The notes under the pieces were generated by a model, which was given only the letters and a program-made list of their open reading frames with translations, was not told the DNA's origin and did not search any database. From Carallia brachiata (taxonomy: Eukaryota > Streptophyta > Magnoliopsida > Malpighiales > Rhizophoraceae): a stretch of DNA of 64,000 nucleotides. The stretch lies in assembly GCA_021464245.1 (NCBI GenBank), contig JADCRB010000011.1:2069226-2133225 (forward strand), written 5' to 3'. The position numbers were made by a program, and so were the translations under genes. The stretch's first letter is position 1; each line of letters opens with the position of its first letter. Positions 13,330 to 24,706 of the stretch are shown piece by piece.

Positions 13330-13673
13330 GAATACGGATCAAAAACTACAAAGTTGGTGGCTTGCTGGTCACTCAGTGGCTCTCCTCCCTCCACGACCCG
13401 AATTCGAGTTCTCTTAGATGTGCCGACCCTAATTTCTTAAAATTTATTTTAGAGTGCTTTATTATGTTTCAAATTCGTTAATATTGCGGTCAGTTGCGGG
13501 GGGGACTCTCTTAGACCTATTAGTGCCTTGGCAGTAGGTCTACTCCTATAAAGATAATTGGGCGGGCTTTTCAAACAAGGATTTCTCCGAGTCCAGCCCA
13601 CAGATATAAAAACTGGCACATCCGCGATGCATTGCTCTTTCTATTAAAAAAAAAAAAAGAACATGGACCAAAA
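13330..13673 (+). mobile_element. SINE with poly(A) tail and 15-bp target-site duplication
   Basis: A unit of about 314 bp (13345-13658) ends in an A run at 13646-13658. It is flanked by imperfect direct repeats, GAATACGGATCAAAA (13330-13344) and GAACATGGACCAAAA (13659-13673), which match at 12 of 15 positions with three transitions. The head contains TGGCTTGCTGGTCACTCAGT and, about 40 bp on, CGAATTCGAGTTCTC, which fit the spacing of RNA polymerase III A and B boxes. That makes a tRNA-derived SINE the best reading. Confidence 0.65.
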
Positions 13674-13880
13674 CAGCACACATTATATTGGCCTATAGGC
13701 ATTCCTCAGGTAAAATTATCCATTAATCCTTGGGCTGTTAAGCTGTTGCGAAGACAAAGCAAAAGCCAACAATTTTTGGTTGACTTTCTTGTTTACTTAA
13801 AACTTCTAACTGGGCTAAGCTTAACCCAAGTGTACTAGGAGTTCATTCTCAAAGAGCTATAGACTCCATTTTTTTTAAAT

Positions 13881-13912
13881 AATAACAATAATTATTATTA
13901 TTATTATTATTG
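13881..13912. repeat. (ATT)n microsatellite
   Basis: Imperfect AAT/ATT trinucleotide repeats run through this stretch, just upstream of the next retroposon. Confidence 0.8.
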
Positions 13913-14017
13913 AGTCTCTCTTATCCAGTAGGCTGCCTGTAGCAGTGTACTTTTTCATTTTTCTAAATACTTAGTGATGAAATGAACATGTTACAAATTA
14001 TTTTAGTAAAAAAAAAA

Positions 14018-15085
14018 TTATAAAACTCTCTTTCACTCTCTCAGCTTGTGTTATAAATTTTCTGCCTGTCACTCTTCCTCTCTCTCTTTCACTAAAACTC
14101 TCGCGACCACACACATCAAAATCCAATTTTTGTTGGCTGGTAGGGGTGACCCATTACCGCCATCGCCAGCCACCATTTGCCTACACTTTATTCCTCTTTT
14201 CATTCTATTTTCCCCTCATTTACTTTTAGTCTCAGCCTCTGTTTCTGTCTCGCCAATTGGCTTTCTTCATTTCAGACTCCCAAGACTTCCGAATGGGGCT
14301 TTTTGGCTCGATTTGTGTGAAATTAGGTACCAATGACGTCACCTATGGCCTTCCAGGCTCTAGATCTGCATTCTCTATTGTGTTTCTACCATTTTTTACG
14401 TCTCTAATGATGGCGCCGCTGCCGATGAGCGTATTTTCGATCGAGTTTGTCTTCGGGCCGTTGTACCGGTTGTTGGTGAGACCATTAGAGCTGCCTCCCA
14501 AACTGACAACGACAGAGCTGCTACTATTGTTGCTGCCACTGCTGGCTCTACTGCCATTGCCGTGGAAGACTTTTTCGCTGACCACTGTCCCCCGTCGCTA
14601 ATGACTCCCACGCCAATTACTTCGGCACTGCCAGGACCTTTCTGGAAGCGCTTTTGTTTTGCTACTGTCTGGAAGCCTGCTTTTGTTCTGTGCTTTTGTT
14701 TAGTTTTGTGTTGGGTGACTATTTGTGTTTATTTTTGTGCCTGTTGTTTTGTTATTTTAGAAATCGTTGTCAAGAATACCCAAACGATTTCTGACATAGG
14801 GTCGCCGATGTGCGGTATTTGCTACTGTTTGCAGCTTTCTCCAACTGGATTATACCTAATTAATACGTTAGGGTTAGGTAGATTTAATCACAGTCGGTTA
14901 TTTTCGGGTGTTATGCTGGTTTGTAAATGGTCTGTTTGACCATATAATATGTAAGCCATTTGTGTCGATTTCCTCTCCTGCTTTAAGCAAGTTATCCCAA
15001 CTACTTCACGGCGGCCTTATGTACGTTTTCACTGAGCACTAATGCAATGATTTCGATTGGTAAAAAAAAAAAAAAATTATAAAAC
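14018..15085 (+). mobile_element. Poly(A)-tailed retroposon of unknown family with target-site duplication
   Basis: About 1.05 kb is bracketed by the direct repeat ATTATAAAACT, at about 14018-14029 and right after an A14 run at 15074-15085. The left end looks like an mRNA leader (CT-rich, CTCTCTTTCACTAAAACTCTC). The body is more GC-rich than its surroundings. From 14364 to 14939 the plus strand is open in one frame, including the protein-like stretch AATIVAATAGSTAIAVEDFF; the only in-frame ATGs are late (14562). It may be a processed pseudogene, a 5' part of a LINE, or a non-autonomous retroposon. I do not recognise the protein. Confidence 0.65.
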
Positions 15086-15178
15086 TGTTGCACATAACTT
15101 ATTGGTCACGAACTGTATAAAATATTGAGTGAGATGTAGCTTTTAAAAAAAAGAGATAACTTATATATAAGTGGGATG

Positions 15179-18100
15179 CACAACTAATTTTTTGCGAATA
15201 ATCAATAATTAGTCGTTAAATCTTCATGTTTTACGACTAATTGGGAAAATAGTCGCCTAATGTCACAAAATTTTCGGCGCCATTTTTTCGTATTTGCACG
15301 ACTATAAATGTAATCCTTTTGCGACTAATTGGAGACAATAGTAAAAAAAATTGAACTTCTTGAGACTATTTACTAATTAGAAGTAGAATATTTTAGCCTC
15401 TTGCGACTAATTGAGAAATTAGACGATAAAAAATAAACGTTTTGTGATCAAATAAAATTTAGACGCAACATAATTTAATTTTTGGACTACTAATTTTAGT
15501 AGTCAACAAAAATTGAGGAATTTTGTGACTAAACAGAAATTAGACGCAAAAAATATTAAATATATCAACTAAATTGAAAAATTAGTCGGAAATTATTGGT
15601 TATTGACAAATTTGTAAATAGTAGCAAATTAGAATCTCAAAAAAAAAAAATCAACATAATCCATGCCCCCATGCTTTCGTTCACACTCAGTTAGTAGCTC
15701 TGTTGCAACCAAACCCTTTGATAAAGACAAAGCTCCGTGATCGACCAACAATCAGCTGCCTTCCGATCATTCCTTTTGATCAAGTAAGGCTCTCTCACAA
15801 AACAAAGCCTCTGATCGAAACTATCCTCCGTACACCAAATCCTAAATCAGTTTCATCTGTCTCCCTTCCTCAGGTATCCTCCTCGTCTTCTTCTTCGCCT
15901 CATCCCACACCTTAATCTATTTTCTTTTCCTTTTTTTTCCCCTTAATTATATATGAGTATTGAGAATATAAGTATACTACGATATACTAGGTGATGATTT
16001 TATTGGTGAGTTTTTGTGTTTTTGTTTGGATTGAAATTTTCACATCTACTAGGGCCAATTGGGTCCTTTTTTCCCTTCACCTATTTCTGTTGAATTTCGG
16101 GATTCTATCTTGACATCATTATTTGTTATGACATAGAGTGCTAGTGATATAATTTTTTTTGTTGTTGATCATGTTAATTAGGTAAATAAATATCCATTCG
16201 TTCTGTTGGGAATTACTGAATTGAGAGATTGAGAACTTCAAGTTGGTTTGTCAAAATCAATATGGGTTTTTTTTTTTTTTTGAAAGGTGGCCTAATCTCA
16301 TATTTTCCATTATCTGGGATCACATGGCCTTTTATTTTCCTTAAGCTTATTTGTCTTGTTAATAAGGCTGATTCTCTGCTTCAGCACTTGGAATTCTTGT
16401 GTGGCTTCTGATGGTGTTGATTTTGCAATTGGTTGATACTTTATGCCTACCTTGATCACACATTAATTATTTTCTTCCTTTATTTCTCACCACCCCTCAC
16501 TCCACCCTCAATGCACAATGGGGTATGTTGGCTGGCCACTAATCTTGTTTTCTATTCTTTTGTTCTTCATCTCTCTTCTCTTCCGACCTTATCGTCATCT
16601 ATAAATTTCCTGTTTGAGTGCTTTGTGTAGTGGAGTTTACCTGGTAATGCTCAATGCTAAATCGATAATTGCCAATTGATGATAAATTATTGTCACACTT
16701 GGTTTAAAAAGATTTTGGTTTTTCTCCCCTGAGCCTCTTTCTCCCTTGGTCTTTCTCTTGCTCGCTGTTTCCCCCTCTCTTTCCAAAGGCTCTTTGATTG
16801 GTTGCCTCTAGAGGCTTTGGTAATTATTTCCACTTGTCTTTTTTCCTTTCAACTAATTGCTTTGTTGTTCTAGTTTAATCTTTCAATTTGATTATAAATT
16901 ATTTAAGAAAAATAAAAATCACACCATTGAAGAGAGAAGCACAGTGGAACGCTTTCCTTGTTTTACTTTTTAATCGATTATTCATTTTGTGTTTGTTTTG
17001 TTTGGATGCCTATTAGTGATGAATGATTAATCTATGCAAAGGCAAATTTACTTGAAATGTGTCGTTGTCCTTTTATCAAAGGAAAATAGAAACTATTTCA
17101 ATTTTCAAGCACTATCCCACCTATTATTGTTCATAAGAAAACAGAAGGATTTAAACTGAATTCAAATCATAGACTCGCTTTTCTCGCGCTTTTATTTTAT
17201 TCCACCAATTGGGTTCTTGAAATTGGAATGTGGCGATGCTTATGGTTATTAATTTGATGCTATTTCCATCTCCAAAATTCTCTTGTATTTCTAGTTTTGA
17301 TTATATATTTCTAGTTTTTTTAAGTCCTTCCATGTTTGTTCACATGCAAAATTGTTTTTGAGGAAGCTTTTCTATTGAGAATTTAGTCTCTATTTGTATA
17401 TCAAATTATGGTAATTTGGGATCTATGAATTCATCCATTTTTGTTTCTTTTTCTTGAAATTTCTCCTATTTACAGTTTCTTAAAATTATGGTAAAGTGGG
17501 TTCAACCATCATACGTGCTTTCACTATCAAAATTAGAACAGATTTGGTTACTCATTGTTAGCTTGGCTTATGTTAATTCTATTGCTACACATGCATACAA
17601 ATTTTTTTTTGTTTTTTTTATTGTGTATTAAAATCTGACCATTTGCAATTTTCACTTATTTGTTTCAGGCTTGTCCACCAAATCCTTGTGAAGTTTTTTG
17701 TTCCAAGTGCTGACTGCATTATTCAGCTATTGACAACTTTCAAGCAAATTTTAGTAAATCTCTAACCTTCAAAACTTGTTATTATTTCAGCATGGATAAT
17801 ATATGATGAATGCAACTTAATGACTAATTTTAATTATTTAGCCAGGTTTGGATAATTCGAAGCACTTTGGAATGCTTGTTGATGAGTGCTTTCCTTTTTC
17901 TTTTGTAAAATGACATTGCACTTTAGTATTCCATGTCTTTCGTTCGACAGTGGATTTGAATATTAACAATTGGAACTCAATTAGTAATGAATATTAATGT
18001 TTTTACCAGTGCAAATTGAGTCTTTTAATTTCATATGTTTCCCGCAACAATAAACCAAAAATAACAAGAAAAAAAAAAGAAAATGAAAAAGAAAAATCCA

Positions 18101-18627
18101 TATTTTCTGCGATTATCTGCGATTTTAGTTGCAAAATACTTCGTTTTAACGACTAAATTTTATATTAGTCACACAAAGTACATAGTTTAGCAACTAATTT
18201 GTCTACATAGTGCGTATACTGAAACATTTGGCGACCATTCTTATAATTAGTCGCAAATACATCTTTTAGTAACAACAATTGCCAAATGATGGTCGTTAAT
18301 ATCTTTTAGAGACTATTTATATTTAGTCGTGAAATAGCCTATGTTATTTGCAACAAATTACTTTTTAGTCGGTAAATGTTGTACATTTTTTTGTGTCTTA
18401 TTATTTTTTAGTCACAGAAAAACCAATCTATAGACGACTATTTAGCCATTAGTCGCATAACAGTTGACTATAGGTGATCATTCTTAATTTTAGTCGCCAA
18501 TAAATCTACGACTGCGATAAGGCGACTGTGCTGGCGACTATTTTTTTTATTGCTAATGTTTTTGGTGACTAAAAAATGACTTGCAGTGACTATTTTTTTA
18601 GTGGCTAATGACCTTTTTTTTGTAGTG
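15179..18627. mobile_element. Non-autonomous CACTA-like (En/Spm) DNA transposon
   Basis: The right end reads, on the minus strand, CACTACAAAAAAAAGGTCAT, a CACTA terminus. The left end is decayed (CACAACTAATTTTTTGCG at 15179). Both subterminal regions, 15185-15620 and 18110-18610, are packed with the motif GCGACTAA or its complement TTAGTCGC in both orientations, as expected of transposase-binding subterminal repeats of CACTA elements. There is no transposase frame. The middle (15660-17800) has a quite different, pyrimidine-rich, gene-leader-like composition with plausible splice borders, e.g. an acceptor TTTGTTTCAG at about 17660-17669. It may be captured host sequence or non-coding exons of the element. 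Confidence 0.72.
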
Positions 18628-18952
18628 ATATATATATGCTATTTTTGTAAACTAAGAAAAGATGCAAAGTAATATAGCAATTAAATCATAATTTAATCAA
18701 TACTCTTCGAATAATTATAATATTTGAGAAGTAACATTACATATCGTGCTTACCACTTTCCATGACATCAACATGCTACAAACCATATATATATATTGTT
18801 GCACGAGTTATAATAGATCTCACTAGTGTAGCTTCATCCTAAAAAAAAAAGGTCTGAGCTCCACCACTGCAAGAGTCCCTCAAGGCTACTTCGACCAAAC
18901 TATACCTTGCTGCAATACACATACTGATTCTGGAGGTTTTATTCCCTAAGCT

Positions 18953-19120
18953 TCAGTCTGCAGGTCGAATTGTATTGGGAACAACTAAGAAATGGACCAC
19001 TGCAACACCACTTATGGCAAAAGCTTCAACTGTTTTGAGTGCTACCCTCATTTCAGGGTCCATAGGAGCTGTATAATATTTTTTTAGATCCCAAGACAGG
19101 AACTTTTTCACATAATCCAT
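18953..19120 (-). CDS. Possible 55-residue single-pass membrane microprotein
   Basis: An ATG at 19120 in favourable context (A at -3, G at +4) opens a clean 55-codon frame ending TGA at 18953. The product starts MDYVKKFLSWDLKKYYTAP, then PEMRVALKTVE, a hydrophobic segment AFAISGVAVVHFLVV at about residues 33-47, and a tail NTIRPAD. A charged N-terminal half followed by one predicted membrane helix is the layout of small mitochondrial or membrane-complex subunits, but I do not recognise the family. The surrounding DNA is AT-rich, whereas this frame avoids stops and has balanced amino-acid use. It could be a real small gene, the last exon of a larger one, or a retained fragment. Function is unknown. 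Confidence 0.4.
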   Translation of the reverse strand: MDYVKKFLSWDLKKYYTAPMDPEMRVALKTVEAFAISGVAVVHFLVVPNTIRPAD

Positions 19121-20297
19121 TTGTTATTATATTTTTGTTGACATTATATAACGTTTTAATAACTACTAATTTAAACACTTTTATAAAAAAAACATTAACA
19201 TTGGTATTGATATTTTTGAGTTAAAATTTAAAATAAAATATATTAAATTAATAAGATAGATAATTAGATAATTCATTGTTTCACTTAGATTTAAAAAAGA
19301 TTATTTAGAGGGGTTTAGCCACCTACAACTTTTGGTGAATGAAAGCATTAAAATTAAAAAAAATAAAAAAGACGAAATAAAGGAGATTGAATTTTATTTA
19401 TTTTTTTTTAGGAAAAGCCAAACTTCATTTGCATTGCAAGCAATTGAATTTTATTGAACAATAAATTTTTAAGCTTGACACTTCCTTCTTCTTAACAATA
19501 TCAAATTTGACTAGAATATTCTTGTGAACATATTTTATCTTTTGTAGAACTATAATCAATCAAAAGAAAATCAAACTGCTAATTGACTACACAATTCTCA
19601 AACAAAATTGATCTCCCAAAAGAAAATAGACTTCTTTTAAGCTAGTGGATTATACTTGATTTCATTAATTCCTAATTCATAATAGAAATAGACTTCTTTT
19701 TTTCATTAAAATAGACTTCTTCTTAATTTGATTTATGATAATTATTAGTGATATGAAAATTTGTTATTAATTATGGTAAAAATTGACAGAATAACTATAA
19801 AATGATTAATTAATGGTAATAAGTTTTTATGTAATAAGTTATTATTACAATACCTGTAGAAAAATTGCAAATTATTTATGATAATTTTTCATAATATGAA
19901 TATTTGTTATTAATTATGGTAATAATTGACAAAATGGTTATAAAATCATTAATGGTGATAACTTTTTAGGTAATAATCTATGACAATAATTGTTATAAAA
20001 ATTTGTTGCTAATTATATTTTTGTATTTCATTTTAATTATACTTTTTTATGATATTTTTTTTATGTTGTGAAGTTGTAATTCAAATAGTATTGACAATAA
20101 TTATTGCCCCAAACTAATTGGCATAGATCTAAGAAAACTAAAAAAAAAAACTACTAATTACATTTAGCACAAAACATTGAAAAAGTAAGCACAAGCACAA
20201 CATTTTAGGAGCTCAATCTCACAGACGGTTTTTTTTCGGTTTTGTTCCTTCAAAATTAGCCAATCTTTTGGTTCTTCTTTTTATTTGGAGAACCAAT
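19121..20297. other. AT-rich intergenic DNA with a degenerate tandem repeat
   Basis: Between about 19735 and 20010 a unit of about 143 bp is repeated with divergence (ATTTGTTATTAATTATGGTA recurs near 19760 and 19903, with a weaker third copy near 20000). No gene is seen. Confidence 0.55.
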
Positions 20298-21446
20298 CTA
20301 GACATGAATTGCGAAGCTTGAGTATCCCTGGTGTTGTCTCTCTGGAGACACTTGAAGCTTTCTCGATGCGCATCCGAGGAACATCTTCAAAAGAGGCGCG
20401 TATGCCTTCTTTCTCCCAGGGGAGGGTTCATTAACCACCATGCCATCTCCAACTTTGTCCGCGCTTTTTGCCTTTGTAGGCCTTTCCAATACTGAGAGGC
20501 TCTTGAGGGAGACTTCAATGTTGATGGATCGGTCAGCGAAGCTCCAGTTTTTAGATGTTCAATTCGTTCGGTTCCATTGACATGCCAGTGCATTCACTGG
20601 CAAATTGTCACTGGTCCTGTCATTGTGGTCTTTATGGAAATCAAGGTTATCAAACGTGGCCAAGGAATGGCTTCCCCGTCGCATGCTAGGAGAAGTACTC
20701 GAGTCTTCTTCACCACAACTGTCTATCTCAGATGACATTCTGGAGGCTGATGGTGATGTTGTTTCGTAGGACTGGAACTTTGGACATGTACCAATGAGGA
20801 GTGATCCTTTGAGAATGTAGTCATGGCCATTACAGGGGATATGAAGTCTGTATCCAGTAAGTCCTGCCAGACAAATCCCTTTCTATATCTCCTGCAGGGA
20901 ACCCCAATTTTTTTGCAAGTTAACTCGAACATGGTTTTAGAAATGTAATTTAAGAACACTAATGAACATAACATCATAATTTACCTTTTGAAGGACCATG
21001 AACACGTGCTAGCCATGCCTTGACCTTGGACAGCGTTCAGTGCATCAATTACATCTGAAAGAACAGAAAGTTCGCACAAAACGTTACTAATTTGCTATAG
21101 TAAAGGATTCTAAGTTTGCCAATCTTCCAAGCAAAGTTTTCCGATCTTCCAAGCAGTAACTTCCTAGATGTTATGTGAAAATTGCTATATATGTATTGTT
21201 ATGTTCCGATACAAATGAAGTGATTGTACCCGTGAGCTGGAGTCTCTGAGGCGAAGATAGAGGGACTTCAATGATATAGGGATGCCCCATCTGGCCGTTC
21301 CGCGAGAGGTAATAAACAACTTTTACCTTCTGCACATTATTTGATTCCTTTGGGTTCCTATTCCTTGCTTTTCCAGGTTTATTTTCTCCATCATGGAACT
21401 TATTTGGCACCGGTTGCCCTGTTTCGCGTGTAGAAAAATTGGCCAT
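20298..21446 (-). pseudogene. SOSEKI (DUF966) family pseudogene
   Basis: Three exons can be read: 21446-21230, 21054-20985 and 20891-20298, with GT..AG borders and matching phases. Exon 1 encodes the start of the DIX-like oligomerisation domain (VKVVYYLSRNGQ, HPYIIEVPLSSP). Exon 2 gives DVIDALNAVQGQGMAS. Exon 3 gives RKGFVWQDLLDTDFISP then NGHDYILKGS, which is the SOSEKI hallmark. SOSEKI proteins are polar, membrane-edge scaffold proteins of land plants. One base is missing near 20830 (between FISPV and NGHDY), and a TGA lies in frame at 20559-20561; otherwise the frame runs on to TAG at 20298. The good splice sites suggest recent loss, or an assembly error combined with an unrecognised intron. 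Confidence 0.8.
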
Positions 21447-21533
21447 TATGTAAAAACAATCCTCCAAGATGTTGATACTTGCAGTAGTTTGAGCACTTGT
21501 GGTTTGAAGGGAAATCAGTTGCAGTTTGAACAC

Positions 21534-22645
21534 TTATAAAGGATTCGATTAGGATAGAGGCAACAGATAATAAACAAAGAAAGGTAGCAGAGCTTTATCC
21601 TACCAACTGTCTGCCATGGAGTCCAAACAGTTTTGGGATTGTAACTGAATTATTTGCGAATGACAGAAGTCAATGTCCAGAGGACACAAAAATTTAACTC
21701 CCTCTTACATGTTGATTGAATGAGATTTGTTCGAGATCGCTCTCGCACTTGGAAGAAATAAACTAAAAGCGGCCAAGTTCAGTTCTTTTCAAATAAAAGA
21801 CGAAAATGCTAATTAAACGAAAAACCATGTCTCCATTTGCCTAAAGCACTGTTCTGAATAGTAATCTGAATTGTTGCTCACGTTTAGATTAGAATAAAAT
21901 AATGGGACTCACAAAATCATTTGGATTAGCAATTTTACATTCTTGGAAATTCCTACCAGCAACAGCAATACATGTACTATTTTTTGTGTGTCAATTGGTG
22001 TGTTAAATATAATGAGAATCATAATTTTGTAATAAGGATTAAAAATTATTATTTTTTATTGTAAATTTCATTAATCATGTTTTAAAAACCATCTTTCTTA
22101 TTATATCCAGTCAACCAATCCAAATTAAAAAAATATATATATAGCACATAATTATTTTCTCTTCTAAAGCTGATCAAGAGCTTGAAAATTGCGTCTGTCA
22201 CCTTCAAATAGACGCCATTTGATCAGTAGGAACCAATCGTCTTCTCATAGCATGCTTTAAGAGATCCTTTGTCCTGGCTCCCCAGAATGCGCACGAATTT
22301 AAGCATCCACGCTAGGTAACGCATATATGAACTTACACCATGGAATCTGCATAATTGTGGAAGCATTCTTTCCATTCTTGGTTTCGCAGAAATTGGTGCT
22401 GAAAATCGACATTTTCTGCGTATCGATTGCACAATGGACATTTTGAAGATAGTAATAAGATACTTTAGCAAAGCCTGTGTCCAAACAAACAAATTGAAAA
22501 TTGGGACAATTCTTGTTAGTAACCATCTCAATTGGTCATACATGTGAATAGGGGGGGACACGTAAGCTTAGCATCTAGGAAACCAGATGACCAAGTCATA
22601 CGCATGATGTTTCTTGCAAACGATAATTACAATATTTGTCTTTAT
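21534..22645. other. Upstream flank of the SOSEKI pseudogene, unassigned
   Basis: The minus strand at 22223-22526 carries two overlapping open frames whose sequence (NFQFVCLDTGFAKVSYYYL, CETKNGKNASTIMQIPWCK) looks like decayed coding DNA, possibly with a frame change. I cannot assign a family. The remainder is AT-rich. Confidence 0.3.
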
Positions 22646-23743
22646 GGTGTTTGGTATAAATTTTTTGTTTTCTATTTTTTGTTAAAAAATTAAAAGTGTT
22701 TTTCAAAGAAAAAAACAAATTGGGAAAACAAAAAAAGATAGCTTTCCCATTTTATTTTTTACTTTCTTTTTATATTTTCTCTCCCAACATTTTCTCTCTC
22801 TATCCACCCTCTTTATCATATCTCCTTTTACTCATCCTCTCTCTATCCCCCTATATTTTTTTTCTCTCTCTACTATTTCTCTCTCTACCCTCTTTCTCCT
22901 TTTTCTATCTCTACCATTCTCTCTCTTTCCTTTTTCTCTCTCTACTCATTCTTTCCCTACTCTTTCTCTCCTTTCTCTTTCTCTACCATTCTCTTTGTTC
23001 ATTCTCCCTCTACCTACTCTCTCTCTCTTCTCTTTGCTCCCTCAACCATTTTCTCTACTCATTCTCTCTCTACCTGTCTCTCTCATTTTTCTCTCTTTAC
23101 CATTCTCTCTCTACTCACTCTCTCTCTTTTTTCTCGCTCTACCATTCTCTCTACTTTTCTCTCTCTACCATCTCTCTCTGTCTTGTTTCTCTCTACCATT
23201 CTCTGTCTGCCCACACTCTCTCTCATTTTTCTCTCTCTACCTAGACTCTCTCTCCTTTTTCTTGCTTTACCATTATCTCTACTCATTCTCTCTCTCTATC
23301 ATTCTCTTTACTCATTCTTTCTTTACTCTCTCTCTCTCTCTTTTATGTCTCTGTCATTCTCTCTACTCATTTCTCTCCACCCTCTCTCTCTCTCTCTCTC
23401 TCATTTTCTCCCTACCATTCTGTTTACTCATTCTTTCTCTACCCTTTCTCTCTCTTCCATTTTCCCTGCTCATTCTCTTCTTACTCTCTTTCTCTCTCCT
23501 TTTTCTCTCTCTACCATTCTCTCTATTCATTCTCTCTCTACCCTCTCTCTCTCCCATTTTTCTCTCTCTATTCATACTCATTTTACCAATTCTCTCATTA
23601 TTCTTTTTCTATCTACTTTTTTATTCTTATAGAAAAAAACAAAAATTGACAGCAATAAATAGAAAAATTCAGCAAACAACAAAAATAGAAAAACAAAAAA
23701 TAAGAAACAGAAACAAAAAATTGACAGTGTCTCCAAACGGGCC
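22646..23743. mobile_element. Terminal-inverted-repeat element carrying a pyrimidine-rich minisatellite
   Basis: The left end, GGTGTTTGGTATAAATTTTT then TTGTTTTCTATTTTTTGTT, is mirrored by the right end, whose complement starts GGCCCGTTTGGAGACACTG and continues with repeated TTTTTTGTTTCT and TTTTCTATTTTTGTT. Such G-rich GTTTGG ends are typical of hAT/PIF-like MITEs. Nearly everything between is polypyrimidine repeat (see 22780-23600). No target duplication was identified. Confidence 0.55.
22780..23600. repeat. Polypyrimidine minisatellite
   Basis: About 820 bp is almost wholly C and T on the plus strand, built from CTCTCTCTACCATT and CTCTCTACTCATT modules in irregular order. Long open frames on both strands here (poly-Ser/Leu/Phe or poly-Arg/Glu) are artefacts of the repeat and not genes. 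Confidence 0.92.
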
Positions 23744-24411
23744 TTAAACTAATGCTTTCTACTGACACAATTTTTTTTAAGCATCAAAGATTTCTTTAGT
23801 GAGCAACGAAAAACAAACACAAAATGACCAAGTGTTTGAAAGATGCCACGACATTCCCTATTCAACAGCCAACAGAAGTACAAAAGATTCTTATTGCCCT
23901 TTTGAAACCCAGTCACCCAAAAACGTTCCTACAACTTGAACTGGAGAATTCTCCTGGTTAGACAGTGAGGCTGTTGAAGAATAAGGGTGAAGTTGAAAAA
24001 TAATCCACAAAATGTAATGGATGAGGCCAATAATATGGAGTGCTATAAACGAGCTGATACTATATGCTTAAAATTTTCAATACCATACTAAAATAGAGGT
24101 TCATTATCTTCGTTGTTAACTAACAGATTGAGCCAAGCCCAACATTTTTTTTTTTTGGTTTTCTAATCTAATTTTTTGGTTTTTAAATTAATTAAACAAG
24201 CCTAGCATAGATTACTTAAATTAAGATTAAACAAGTTTTAAAGAGTTCACCCCTTGTCGAACCCAACTTGCAAGAAAATGGGCTACGCTACTACTGGTAA
24301 CTGCCCACTAAAATAAATTGGATAATTTGATTTTTCTCATCGTAGGCCTATTTTCTGTAGGAAAGCCCGTACACCCACTCAACATGTTGGCCAAGACTGC
24401 AAGACACTACG
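23744..24411. other. Intergenic DNA, no gene seen
   Basis: Nothing recognisable was found between the minisatellite element and the SINE to the right. Confidence 0.5.
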
Positions 24412-24706
24412 AATGCCTTAGCTCTTTTTTTTTTTTTTTTGGTCAAAAAAAGAAAAGTGAAGGTAATTCTGCGTTAGGGAGTATTAGGCCACCTTCTAGT
24501 ATTACGGATCATCCCGGATAGCTACGGCATGTCCCATATTGGGGGAATCCTGAGTTTAGCCACACCCAAAAGACCTGACCCAAGCGACATTGCGCTTAAC
24601 AATGCTCTTACTCGAGATTTTTTATCCAAAACTAGAGTGCCTTAATCAGCTAGACCACACCTAGTGGTGGTCAGCTAATTTTTAGTTCCATGGTTAAAAT
24701 GCCTTA
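24412..24706 (-). mobile_element. tRNA-derived SINE, minus strand
   Basis: A T run at 24424-24440 is the reversed poly(A) tail. On the minus strand the head reads TCTAGCTGATTAAGGCACTC, close to an RNA polymerase III A box, and TCTCGAGTAAGAG, an eroded B box. AATGCCTTA occurs on both sides (24412-24420 and 24698-24706) as a possible target duplication. Confidence 0.5.

Noticed and set aside
14257..14611. Overlapping frames of 71-114 codons on both strands
   Set aside because: Mutually overlapping frames in a GC-richer retroposon; none has a recognisable domain, and the open frame from 14364 is at least equally likely.
22696..23747. Long open frames of 149-250 codons on the plus strand and shorter Arg/Glu-rich ones on the minus strand
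   Set aside because: They are produced by the CT-rich minisatellite, which lacks stop codons; composition is Ser/Leu/Phe only.
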